This document shows, piece after piece, positions 30,481 to 41,300 of a DNA stretch of 64,000 nt; within the stretch, counting starts at the first letter, position 1; each line of letters opens with the position of its first letter. The stretch is from contig JBBHKE010001012.1 of assembly GCA_037447655.1 (NCBI GenBank), forward strand, positions 212,851 to 276,850, given 5' to 3'. A program made the position numbers and the translations under genes. Source of the DNA: Zygnema cylindricum (Eukaryota > Streptophyta > Zygnematophyceae > Zygnematales > Zygnemataceae). A model generated the notes under the pieces. That model was not told the DNA's origin, made no database searches, and saw only the letters and a list, made by a program, of their open reading frames with translations.

Positions 30481-31261
30481 TCATGTCACTTTTGTGAGCA
30501 AAAGAGCCTTTTTCTTCCCTGCGGAAGAACCCCCTCCATGATTCTCTTGGAGCCTCAGCTCCAACAGCTTGACACAATCTGCGATGAAGTGTCCTGGCTT
30601 TTTGCAAAAATGACATAGGCCCTTTGGGGGCCTTGGTCCTCCTGGCTGAACTCTTTCTCCTTTGTATGACTTTTTCGGATCTGGTCTTTACCTGTCCCCT
30701 CCGGCGGCTAGAGATTGAACGCTCTTTCCTCCTCTCCTGATTTCAATCGTGATCTCCTGCACAAGTATCATGCGGACCACTGTATTACACGTCCATGAAC
30801 TATCAGTCATTCCCTGTACCCTGTACACTATATTCTCATATTCGTCGGGTAACTTCATGATGAGAGAGTTAACCTTCATCTTCAATGTCCATGTCCATCT
30901 GGCACTCTCCATCTCCATATACAAATAAGAAAGATCAATACAGTAGTCTAACATCTTTCCCCCTTAGTATGTATAATTTCCTAACTTTTGCTCTGCTAAC
31001 TGGAGCTCCGGAATTGTACCAGCTCTATAGATCTCTATCAAACTCACCCACAACTCCTCGGCCTTGTAAACGTGAAGGTGGGGAGTTGCCAAAGCTTGTG
31101 TGAGGTGTCTCAGAATGAAGTTCTTAGCATCCATGTTGTTGTCTTCCCACATTTGAGTATCGGTCTCCACGATCTTCACGATCGCCGCTCGGAGTGTCGA
31201 GGGAATAGGAGCAATAAGAGTAAGAGGTGTCTCCTTTCTTTTCCATTTTTTGGACAGATTG
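30481..31261 (-). pseudogene. gag: Copia A2 gag, C-terminal part
   Basis: Frames 31179-30964 and 30954-30688 carry DTQMWEDNNMDAKNFILRHL, YKAEELWVSLIEIYRAGTI, SLIMKLPDEYENIVYRVQGM and VQEITIEIRRGGKSVQSLA. A zinc knuckle CHFCKKPGHFIADC is at about 30610-30570, then an acidic segment before protease. A stop at 30964 separates the two frames. This copy shows what the A gag looked like without the family B solo LTR. Confidence 0.8.
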
Positions 31262-31266
31262 ATGTC

Positions 31267-32275
31267 TGTTGAAATTCATAGATTTCTTTAGTATTTTCTA
31301 GGTTTAAATATGTTAGGAAAAAGAAAAAGGACAGACAGCCTGCCTCCACCTCCTTTCTCTAACCCCCATACTTGTTGTAGTCACTGAAGGATAAAGAAGG
31401 TGGTTGATCCATGGCTGCCTTAGTTCAACAGGCAGTTATATTTAGAAGGTTACTAAAAACGGACCCAGGATTTGAACCTGGAACCTGCGGTTCGTCAAGT
31501 TGGCCGATAGCGGTCAGCTTTATCCTACTAGACTATGACCAATGCTAAGTGCTATAGAATATGATAGATATTTATACATTTAGGAAGTAAGAAATCCATT
31601 TAACTAAAATTGGATACGGCGTGCATAGATACAGTTTTAGTACGACATCATTTCAGAATGAATACCTCGCATTTGGTTGACAGCGAAACAAATATCTCGT
31701 AAGTAATTATAACGGTTACGATTACGTCTCATTACGAATCCGACGGCGCACGTCATCGCCGAAATCCCGGAGTGGTCACCTTGGCGTTTTGGAACGTGGC
31801 ATGACCTGGAGCCACGTGGAGAGATGACATTAGGTCATAGGAATTCCGAGGAATGTACGGACAAATAAAAAGCAGACAGGCGTCCACTTAATAGCCTTGT
31901 CGTACATAGGCCGTACAATAGGTACACCGGCAATAGTACTTTTTGGTACGGTACAGTAATTTGATTAGTCCGTACTTCAGTAGATAGAAGTTATTAGAAG
32001 GAATCAGGACTTAGAAAATTTTGGTAGGTATTCACCTCTCCCTTTGAGAGTTTGTACAAATTGGCATTTTTGGTGCCTCATAACTTATCGGCTGGTTGGC
32101 CGTTTTCAGTGATTCTTTTTGCTACGGGCTAAAGGGAGTCCAGGCTGCATAGGGGTGCAGTCAAATTATCAGTTTGCCTTCTTGGGCAGCAGTGGTCGTG
32201 GCTTAAAATGGGTTAGTTAAATACTATCTAAAGGCTTCCTGTATTCTGTAGTCCAATGGAGGACACAGAATTGCA
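31267..32275 (+). mobile_element. Solo LTR, family A type, in A2 gag
   Basis: It is 1009 bp, starts TGTTGAAATTCATAG and ends GAATTGCA, with duplication ATGTC at 31262-31266 and 32276-32280. It is inserted in opposite orientation to A2. The ATG at 32256 is 20 nt before the LTR end. It contains the best-preserved tRNA-like module (31461-31540). Confidence 0.92.
31461..31540 (-). other. Antisense tRNA-like module, best preserved
   Basis: On the minus strand GGTCATAGTCTAGTAGGATA forms an A-box-like 5' part. CCAGG-TTCAAAT-CCTGG forms a perfect five-base-pair T arm with a seven-base loop and B box GGTTCAAATCC. The middle is longer than in a standard tRNA and no confident anticodon arm is seen. It sits at +195 to +274 of the LTR, the same place as the modules in all related LTRs. 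Confidence 0.65.
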
Positions 32276-32280
32276 ATGTC

Positions 32281-32512
32281 CCCATCACCTGCCTCCTCTG
32301 CTGCAGCAGATGTTGCTACAGAAAAACCTTATTAAACCAAATCCCGGTGGTGTTCCCTCAGGTGGACGTTTCACTTGTCCACTTACAATACCCCAGTATC
32401 GTTTTTCACACAAAGCCCTTGTCATTATGGCTTCCCAATAGATAAATCCTGATCGATTGAAAATGGGCACCGTAGAGGGTGGGAACATAACCTGCAATTC
32501 ATTGTCCTCCAT
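32281..32512 (-). pseudogene. gag: Copia A2 gag, N-terminal part
   Basis: MEDNELQVMFPPSTVPIF begins at 32512, 20 nt inside the LTR. Then come GFIYWEAIMTRALCEKRYWG and IVSGQVKRPPEGTPPGFG. The chain is cut by the solo LTR at 32280 and continues below 31262. Confidence 0.75.
32478..32492 (-). promoter_or_regulatory. Primer-binding site of copia A2
   Basis: The minus strand reads GGTTATGTTCCCACC right after the LTR end, a two-to-three-base variant of GGTTATGGGCCCACC. It is translated V-M-F-P-P in gag. Confidence 0.65.
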
Positions 32513-33487
32513 TAGACTACACAATTCAGGAAGCCTCTAGATAGTTATTAACTAACCCACTTTTAATGGCAATCAGTGCTACCCAAGCAGACAAGTAGAC
32601 AATCTGACTTCACCCTTGTGCTGCCTAGACTCCCCTCATTCCGTAGGAAAAAGAATCTCTGAAAACGCCCAACCAGGTGATAAGTTATGAGGCAGTAAAA
32701 ATGCCAATTTGTACAAACTCTCAAAGGTAGAGGTGACTACCTACCAAAATTTTCTAAGTCCTGATTCCCTCTAATAACTTCTATCTACTGAAATACGGAC
32801 CAATCAGATTATTGTACCGTACCAAAAAGTACTACTGCCGGTGTACTTTTTGTACGGCCTTTGTACGACAAGGCTATTAAGCGGACGCGTGTCCGATTTT
32901 CACTGGTCCATACGTTCCTCGGAATTCCCACGACCGAATGTCATCTCTCCACGTGGCTCCAGGTCATGCCATGTCACAAAACGCCAAAGTGACCTTTCGG
33001 GGATCTCGGCGAAGACGTACGCCATTGGATAAGAACCAACATTAAATATCGTATGTCGAAACAAATGTCTGATTCATTTGTTTCGTGCGTGATCCAGTCC
33101 GCATTGAATCTAACCTGTTCTACGATTTTGCATTTACATTTCCGTTAATCGGTTTAGGGGATGTAACATACTTTAAATATGAATCACACCCTATATACTC
33201 TAGCGAACATCTATGACAGACTGGTTAGAGCGGACGGCTACGCCACGCTCTACCGTTCGGAGGTTCGAGTCCTTTTGGACTCAACCTTTTTGTAGAGAGT
33301 GACTTAATGTCACTCTTTAACCCATGGAGCTGAGTTAGCCATGGCTCCATCACTCTCTCTCTCTCCTTCAGTGACTACAACAAGTATGGGGGTAAGAGAG
33401 AAGAGATGAAAACAAGCTGCATGCATGTTTCTTTTTCCGCTAATATATTTTGACCTATAAAATACCCAAAAACTATTTATTTCAACA
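32493..33487 (-). mobile_element. Copia A2 5' LTR
   Basis: On the minus strand it starts TGTTGAAATAAATAG at 33487 and ends GAATTGCA at 32493 (995 bp). It has the tRNA-like module at 33214-33291 and the conserved GAGAGAGTGATGGAGCCATGGC segment just upstream of it, as in copia A. Confidence 0.85.
33214..33291 (+). other. tRNA-like module in A2 5' LTR
   Basis: On the plus strand (antisense to the element) an A box ACTGGTTAGAGCGG and a B box GGTTCGAGTCC are both close to consensus, about 40 nt apart. A GAGTCC-TTTT-GGACTC hairpin follows. The segment between them does not form a standard anticodon arm. Confidence 0.6.
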
Positions 33488-33880
33488 TACAGTAGTGATT
33501 TTACACATAATAGCTATTTGACACGTGAGCTCGCAACCATGTACTCAACCACTTGACCATGGTGTCACCTTTTGGAGCTTGTTGCAACATCATGTTCGAC
33601 TCCGTATTCGTAAGATATATCCAGTAGTGGAGCGTCTTTTAGGTATGTCTCTATATATCGCATTACTCCAAGTTTGCGTTTTGACTTCCTCTCCCTCGAG
33701 AGACAGTTTAAGATTTCGAGTCTCTACAAGATATCACAAAACCCTATTTGTAACTTCCCAATCAGACCTTTCTCGATTTTGCATACTCGTGGCTTAAGCT
33801 CCCACTACAGTTGTGCCATAAAAAGATGAGTCTGCCCACTATCTTTCTGTAGGGAATGGTTGCCATAAATTTCAAACTGT
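33488..33880 (-). pseudogene. Copia RNase H relic
   Basis: Minus-strand translation gives, between stops, LEILNCLSREEVKTQTWSNA, a CCW-like position degraded to LQQAPKGDT, and an STWLRAHVSN segment aligning with copia RNase H (LQTWSDASYGD, QKVTAQSTMESEYMVAS). It closely parallels copia D RNase H at 5290-5054 but is older. Confidence 0.5.
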
Positions 33881-35033
33881 TGGTGAACTTGCGATATAAC
33901 AATGCTTTAAACCAGATTAGTTTGGTATGAAACGGTTTTGGCCCAAACCGGGCGGAGTGCTACAAGACAACGTGTACCGCTATTTGTGTTTATGTTTTAA
34001 TCCCCACTTCAAACATATTTTCCCCATGTAATCATGTTATATTGCTAGTTCCACGCTTTCGTTTGTATGTTAAGATTCTCACACAGACATGTGTGAACAT
34101 AGGAAATATTTAACGGATGCTCGAACAATCTTTATACCTCCCAACCAAAAAACTTGGCCTCACTTTTTCATTAGGGAGGTGACCAACAAAAGTCGAGAAT
34201 TTGGAAGCGTCCAAAAAACTAATGTCGGTAAAGCTTGACGTCACTACTTTGCACAATTTCAATAATGTAGAAAAACTGGAAGGAAAAAAGTCTACAAGAC
34301 AAGAAAACAAATTCAACCATGTTTGCAAACTTTTCGTGATTCTATTTTTATGATGGATAATCTTTTTTAACAGTTATCATAATTAATTAATGTATACGAA
34401 CAACAAAATCAACAAAAGGGCTTTTTGTTATTATGGATATTTATCCTAAGCATGCATATTATCGGATCACTTTACCAAAAATAGTGTAAGAAAATAGAGT
34501 AATTGTTTACTGAGTACAAATATATTAGAAGTATCTCAACTTGCGCGAAGTAATTGTTTACTGATTACAAAAATTTTAGAAGTATTCTCAACTTGCGCAA
34601 AGTTGTGAATGTGTCCTAAATGTTTAGCAAAGAAAAGTCGGTATTTGCATATAATCGGGTAAATTTCGGCTTCAATTTTCTACATATATTGGGTTCCTTT
34701 TATCGTACATTACGTAATTTTGCACTAGCTTTCTCCAAACCCTAAACTTTAAAAAAATTGCAAAATCGAGCCTTAGGCAATTTTATTCTGACAAGTGTGT
34801 TTGAAGGAAACATTCGCAAGAGCCCTAAAAAAATGGTGCCAAAACCCTAAAGGGCTTTGTTATTTGTCGAGTTATTTCGACGAATCACGTTCTCTTCTTG
34901 CCTTTTTGGCGTGACAGCTCACAAGAAAAACGGATGTTTTGGATTTTAGATTTTGGAGGTTTTTGAAGCATCCCCATCGTTAACATAACGCACAAGTGGT
35001 CTTCCAAATTTTTTCGGCACAAAACCGAATTAA
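33881..35033. other. AT-rich intergenic DNA with a short tandem repeat
   Basis: I see no gene. A direct repeat of about 60 bp (AGTAATTGTTTACTGA.TACAAA...TCAACTTGCGC) occurs twice at about 34497-34605. The rest has no recognisable protein or repeat match inside the window. Confidence 0.6.
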
Positions 35034-35977
35034 AGAGGTGCCCCCATGTAATCGACACTTCGAAGAAGTATTTTCGAATTTAGTGAAGAATTCCCCACTA
35101 CTTTGAAGATCATCCCAATATGCAAAACTGAAATCGAAACTTTAAAATGTGACCGTTGTAGATTTGGGTACAACTTGTTACGATTGAGGTCGACTACTAA
35201 ACTTCCAACGATTGGTGACGTTTACAAAAATAGCGACGATAGTAGACGTCTAGTTTTTTGTTACCTTGTAGATGTTTAGGGTTTTTTGACATTGTGACGT
35301 CAAGCTCACTTATGACAATGGCGACGTCACTAATTCACGAAATTTCCGCCATGGTTTCTCGATTTCGTTTTTTCAACTTTTCTCACTCGACTTGCCAATA
35401 AAAAAAATCCTAAAGGTTGTCTAAAGAATTGTGTTTCAAATATCTTTCATTTTATACCAATACTGTCGTGTCTCATTCTAAAATGTGTGAGATAAAAGCA
35501 ATATTGTGAGAGTGAGAGGGGAGAAGCGACAACGGCGTAAAATTTTGCAAAGGACCCATCGATGAAAATGGAGGTCCGAGACCATTACATTTTTTTTCCT
35601 TACATGCGCGTGACGGCAATGGAGAAAAATATTGAGTACTCTCCCTCGTCCTAAAATTTCCCCACTCGTGTGGGCGTGCGTGGTTCGTTTTTCATTTGTT
35701 GTTTGGGCGATACTTGAACTGAAATCACCTCTTGATGTGATTTCTGATGAAGTTTTTTGATGGGCTGGATTCTTTTGCCCGAATGTCGAATAGAGGATAG
35801 CGCAAAAATGCGTTCAAATGACGACAACCATAGAGTACATTCAAAGTATTGAATTGACGTTCACTCTACTCTAGTAAAAGCTATTTATTCGAACGACTAA
35901 AGTTTTTCTCGTTGGTTACTGAATTTTGGGGGAAAACGACAAGAAAAAGTCAATACTTAATACATGGGGACACCCCT
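35034..35977 (+). mobile_element. PIF/Harbinger-like MITE, copy P1
   Basis: The ends are AGAGGTGCCCCCATGTA and, reversed, AGGGGTGTCCCCATGTA, with A/T-rich TAA/TTA at the borders. The interior matches P2, P3, P4 and P5 (for example GACGTCTAG..., GTTTAGGGTTT, CCGCCATGG). It carries the central palindrome in diverged form at 35721-35744 (GAAATCACCTCTTGATGTGA). It has no transposase frame. Confidence 0.75.
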
Positions 35978-36204
35978 TTAGAATAACGACTGTTTCCATG
36001 TTCAGACATTCTGTACAATTTGATATATTGTAGATGTTATATACATGTGCCTTAGCTCACAACTCCAACAAAGATACGAAATATAAGAGAATCTTAGAGG
36101 AATCTTCGATGATTTGCTTTAAAGATTTGATTTTCTTTAAACCACAAAGACACGGAGGTTTAGCACTCCACAAATGCTCCCACTTTCGTTGTCCTACCCA
36201 AAAT

Positions 36205-37151
36205 TGTTGTTTTCGCATGTAACCGAAACTTTAGTCTTGTAACTTTGTTTTTAGCTAAGATTCTCCGCACTACTTTCAGAGCATTCCTATGTAAATAAAT
36301 GAAATCATTACTTTAGATTGTGACGGATGTAGACGTGGGTGTAATTTGTGACGGTTGTAGATGACTACAAAACTCGCGACAATTGATGACATTTACAAAA
36401 TAGCGACGATTGTAGACGTCTAGCTACTTGTGACATTGTAGATGTTTAGGGTTTGTGACATTTTGACGTCACGCTCAAATTATGATAGCGTCGACGTCAC
36501 AAATTCTAAAACTTTCCGCCATGGTTTCCTGATTTTGTTTTTTAGTCTTTTCTCACTTTACTTACCATCAAAATAAGCCTAAATATAGTCAAAATAATTT
36601 TTTTTTAGAGATCTTTCATTTGATACCATTATTGACGTTTTTCATTACAAGAATTGTGAGATAGACGTGGTAGTGGGAGAGGGAGAGAGAGAGAGCCGCT
36701 TTCACGGACTTGCGCTTTTGTGAAATGTCGTCCGTTGGTTGAGGCCCCCTCCACGACCCCTGTACGGGAAAAAGCGCACCGAATAGAGTCACGCAAAGGC
36801 TGGAAACGTGCAATGGGTTAATTTTTTTTTTTGTACTCTGCGCACAAAAATTGTTAAAAACTTCTGACACGTGCGACGGCATCTGCCCGTTCGCTCACCT
36901 CATGGAACTTTATTTAAAATCACCTCGCGAGGTGATTTTATATAAAGTTTGAAGATGAGCTGGAAAGACGCGAAAGTGGGTCGAAACGCGCTAGACGACA
37001 AACTCTAGTACATAGAAAGTTTCAAGGTAACGCAAATTGTACGGTGGTAACTTCATTTTTTTGGTACGGCTGCAGATTTTCTCTTTTTTTTCTAAGTTAT
37101 GGAGCAAAACGACAGAAAATAACTGTAACTTTAGCACATGCGAAAGTACCC
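36205..37151 (+). mobile_element. PIF/Harbinger-like MITE, copy P2
   Basis: The right end reads ATGCGAAAGTACCC followed by TAA. The left end is worn and placed near 36205 by alignment with P4. The interior matches P4 almost throughout. A perfect 24-bp palindrome (core AATCACCTCGCGAGGTGATT) is at 36916-36939, flanked by ACTTTA/TAAAGT arms. There are no genes; the short frames are incidental. Confidence 0.75.
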
Positions 37152-37154
37152 TAA

Positions 37155-38303
37155 CTAGTACGATTGTAAGAATCGACACTATTTCCATGGCAAATGCACG
37201 GTATTGTGGAAAAAAAATATATAAAATATCAGCACACAAGAATCTTCAGATTTCTTTTTCACATGCGTGCAAACCAATATTGTATGGTCATCGGGAAAAC
37301 GTTCAAACTTCAAAGTACCAAACTACGGAAATCAAAATTCAGAAGATTTAAGTTGAAGTCTTCGACCAATGTACAACGATTTGTAAGAGCGTAAAGTTGT
37401 ACGACGCAGGAGTATGGGTGCCGTACATCAAGCTCCCCGATTTCAGTTTCTTGATTTCGCTCCTGGTTTTTTTCAGCAACCTGGACAGCTCTAAAGTACG
37501 ATTTCGAGACAATCGGCCCGTTTGAGGCAAGCCGTCAGCAAACGAGCCCCCTAAGAATTTCCGCGCAGTTCTGTGTTTTTCAATTACGTTTGTACTGCCG
37601 TTTCGTACAAGGCAACATCTCCCAGCCAATGGCGTCGCATCTCACCTGTCAAGCCTGTCCGCCGGCTCCCGGCCGCCTGGCAGGACAACCCCATGTTACC
37701 TTCGATCCCCAGATGCGTGGGACAGGTAGATCCTACGGTTCGCATTGCGCCTGTTTCGTACAGCCTCAGCAGGACCCGGATTCGGAAATCTTTTCCGTAC
37801 ATTCACAAAGTGGTCCATTTGCAGTTTTGCCGACGATTTGGACCACGCGTCAGATAGCCACCGACCGGACGGGTCCCCTCGTAGATCGATGCCTCGGGCG
37901 GGCGGTTCGAGGCGGCCTTGGTCGGCAGGCCGCCCGGAAATAGCGGGTCGTGCGTAGGCGGGCTGTCGCGACGTTCTCCCCAACAAGTGGCGCCAGAACA
38001 CCAGCCGTACGGTCGTACGGAGCGTCATCTCGGAGCGTCCCCCCGCCTCCCCGGGGCCCCACCACCCGACAAAACCGACGCCTCTTCTCGAGACTCGAGG
38101 CCCGCGGCTCGCCGCCGGTCCCGGCCTTACACGTGGCAGTCCGTACGCTTCGTCCCCTTCCGTACCACAGGGCCTCGACAACGTCCGGTGGGCGGCTGCA
38201 TGTGACCGCGAGCGGACTATAGGGCGGCCTCGGAGCGCTGGAGGGCCTCAAAGAGGCGGTTACGGCGGTTGAGAGGGGGAGGGAGGAGGAAGGAGAGGAG
38301 GCG
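37155..38303 (+). other. 5' flank and putative promoter/leader of the MYB-like gene
   Basis: The first part (37155-37560) is AT-rich. From about 37600 the sequence becomes strongly GC-rich with many CGTAC and CCGTAC motifs. An in-frame TAG at 38220-38222 bounds the gene's open frame upstream, and the purine-rich leader GAGAGGGGGAGGGAGGAGG lies just before the start codon. Open frames on the other strand (38539-37850) are treated as a GC effect. Confidence 0.5.
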
Positions 38304-41300
38304 ATGGGGTCAAACAGGGAAACGGGACAAGAAATTGTGGAGTCCTTCGGAAGCCATTCAGTGGCGACGCGTGGCACATACACATTGGCGGAAATGTGCG
38401 CTTTTGGAGGAGGCGTGGGAAGCCATGGCGGGTCTCTCCCCAGCCATGGCGGCGAGGTCGAACACGACACGGGCGACGGCGTGCCGCCAGGTGGCAGGCC
38501 GTGGGTAGGCGCCAAGTGGACCGCAGAAGAAGACGACATTCTTTTGGACTATGTGGAACGCTATGGGTGTGTACGGTGTCCTTCCCTGTTTCCCTTCTCC
38601 GTTCTGCCTCTTAAATCTGGCCTTCCTTACGCTAGACTATCTGCACGTTTGACGGTCCGTACGTATTTTTTACCGTACATGCATTTGCCCGTGCGCTGAT
38701 TTCCGTACAGTTTTTTGTCCGCAGGGCGACTGGGTGGGCCTCGGTGGCGTGGCGCACGAGGAAGGCCTTCAGTCGCGGGGCGGAGGCCTGCAAGAAACGG
38801 TGGAGCCGGCTCCAGGTACTGCCAGGTCACCCTGCCACGTCATCCTCCCACGTCAGACAACGTGACAAACTGTCACGTTGTTGTCTGGCAGTGTTGTGCC
38901 AGGCTGTCAAACTGCAGTCTGCCACGTCAGACGGCGTGGCAGAACGTCAGAGAGGGAGAGAGGGAGAGAGTGTCTCAAGGGTGGTGGTCAGGAGTGGATG
39001 ACGTGGCAGTGTGACGTGACAGGGTGACGTGGCATGGGTGCAGGCCAAAATGAGGAGTAGAGGAGCGGTGCCGCCGGGACCTCCGGGGAAGAGGAGGAGG
39101 AAAGGGGGAGCGAAAGTGGTAACCATGGAGGAGGAGGGAAGAAGGGAAGAGGAGGGAGGGGAGAAGGGGACGGAGGGAAGACGGGTGGCCATGGGTGGTC
39201 ATGTGGAAGGACAGGCATGGAACAGCCATGGCCGGGGAATGGGAGGGGGAGGGAGAGAGGAGAGTGGGAGCTCGGAACTGTCGAGTAGGAGGGAGAAGGA
39301 GAGTGAGGAGAGGGGAGAAAAAGGGAGGTCAGGGGACGTGACACGAGAAATCCATGAGTTTCTCAAGAGGAGAGAGGAGGGAGAGACGTTGGGATCCACC
39401 GTCTGTGTAAAGATGGAGGGGGGAAGCCACACCGGTGGAAATGAGGAAGTGGGAGAGAGAGAGAGAGGGAGAGAAACTACAGAAGGACAGATTACGGCTG
39501 TGGGAGACAGGACAAGCGGGGCTGTGAAGGAGGAGGAGGAGGAAGGAGAGAGAGGACCGAGTGGTAGCCATGAGAGCCATTGTGGGATCGATCTCAATGT
39601 GGATCTCAATGTCTACGAAAATGAGACAGAGACAGGTGGAGCTTCCCCATTCGTCGACAGATTTCCCTCCTCTCCCGCCCCAAATTCCTCTCCCTCTCCC
39701 CCACATAAATCCACCGACATCGGATCGACACCTTTATCGAATTCCCTTCCCGTTTCCCTTTTCATAAAATCCCTTTTTCCCAAAGATCAACCCTCGTCTC
39801 TCCAACCGCCTCGATCTCCTCCGACCGACATAAACACATTCGGTCTCCCTCTCCTTCTCCCTCGTCCTCCATGGATGACTTCCCTTCTCTCCTCCCACCC
39901 CTCAGAAAAACCTTTCTCCTCCCATCCCCCAGAAAAATCTTTCTTGACGGCTATGGCTGCCCGTCTTCCCGGAGAAGAAGCTCTGTCGGAGCACTCGGGT
40001 GTGACTGGTGTCCCTCCCATAAGTGACATCAGCGAGGCTGCGACAGTTCTCGTTCTCCTCAACGGAACGGTGAATAAGTCGACAAGGGAAGACGGAAATA
40101 ATAATGGAGCTGGAGAACGAGGTGTCCGACAGGGAGGAGGAGCCGATGGTCGTCCGGAGGAGAAGGAGAGAAAAGAGGGAGTGGAGGGTGAGGAGGAAGA
40201 AGGCGTCTGTGAGGCCGGAGAATCGAATCCGGTTGACGTCTATCTCTCTCTCCAGAGAGAGGTAGAGACGGCTCGACAAGCTTGGGCGGCCATGAAAGCA
40301 GAGAGACATGAACGGACTCAGAGACGTCTGGAGGTAAGGATCCATGGTATTTTATATTTATTTATTTACATTTATTTAAATTTATTTATTATTATTACTA
40401 TTATTATTTTCTTTCTCCGTAATCGGTGGAACTGTAGAACTAAAACTACTGCAGATCTGAAACTTTTGCATTCTCTGTTCCCAGAGGGAGAGAGAGGAGC
40501 GGGAGAGTGAGGAGGGAGAGGGAGAAGGAGAGGGAGAATGAGGGGGAGAGGGAGAGGGATTCTTCGGTCCTCTAGACAGTCCCTATAGTTCGTAGTTCAA
40601 CTGGGATAGAATTGCAATCTAACAGTACAGTCATGGTTTTTTTTTTGTTTTGTTTTTTCTCTTGTTGATTTCTTATTTCTTTCATTCATTTTTTCATTTT
40701 CTCGCTTGCTTGTTATTTATTCGTCGTCATTCATTTCTTTATTTGGTCCTTCGTTTATTTATTTGTTCAGTTACTCATTTACTCGCTTGTTTATTTCTTT
40801 ATTTAATAATTTATTTGCTTATTTATTTATTTATTTGCTTATTTATGATTTATTTATGCAGGAAGTTCAGTTATTTATTTACTCGTTTGTTTATTCGTTT
40901 ATTTATTTATATTTTTATTTATTTCTTTGTTTATTTCTTTATATATTTCTTTATTTCTTTATTTATTTATTTATTTATTTCATTATTTCATTATTTATTT
41001 GTTTATTTATTTATTTATTTATTTGCTCATCTATTTATTTATGCAGGAAGTTCAGTTACACATTTACTTGTTTTTATTTCGTTATCTGTTTATTTGTTTA
41101 TATGTTAATTTCTTTCTTTATTTTTTCCTTTATTTTTTTATATATATTTTTATTTATTTATGCAGGAAGTGGATGAGGCCGCGGCTCGAGCAAAATCGGA
41201 AAAAATGGCGGAAACTCTCCGAGCCGTTCGAAGCATGTGGGCGCAGTGGGCGCGTGACGGGCGTCACGTGGACGAGACGAGAATCCAGGAAAGAGACGAA

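Larger units (their letters stand above)
27364..33487 (-). mobile_element. Rearranged copia element A2
   Basis: On the minus strand it runs 5' LTR (33487-32493), gag, protease, integrase and RT, then ends abruptly in a partial LTR. RNase H and the end of RT are missing. A plus-strand solo LTR (31267-32275) interrupts gag. A2 is less decayed than A and its long integrase frame (225 codons) is still open. Confidence 0.85.

Noticed and set aside
31461-31540. A functional tRNA gene on the minus strand
   Set aside because: The T arm and B box are good but no proper anticodon arm or acceptor stem could be formed, and it lies in an LTR.
37850-38539. 229-codon minus-strand frame upstream of and overlapping exon 1 of the MYB-like gene
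   Set aside because: It lies in very GC-rich sequence, is Ser/Pro/Arg-rich without domain, and overlaps the better-supported exon 1 in antisense.
39199-39609. Minus-strand frames opposite exon 3 of the MYB-like gene (39609-39199, 40345-39902)
   Set aside because: Antisense shadows of purine-rich coding sequence; Ser/Leu/Pro-rich and without motifs.
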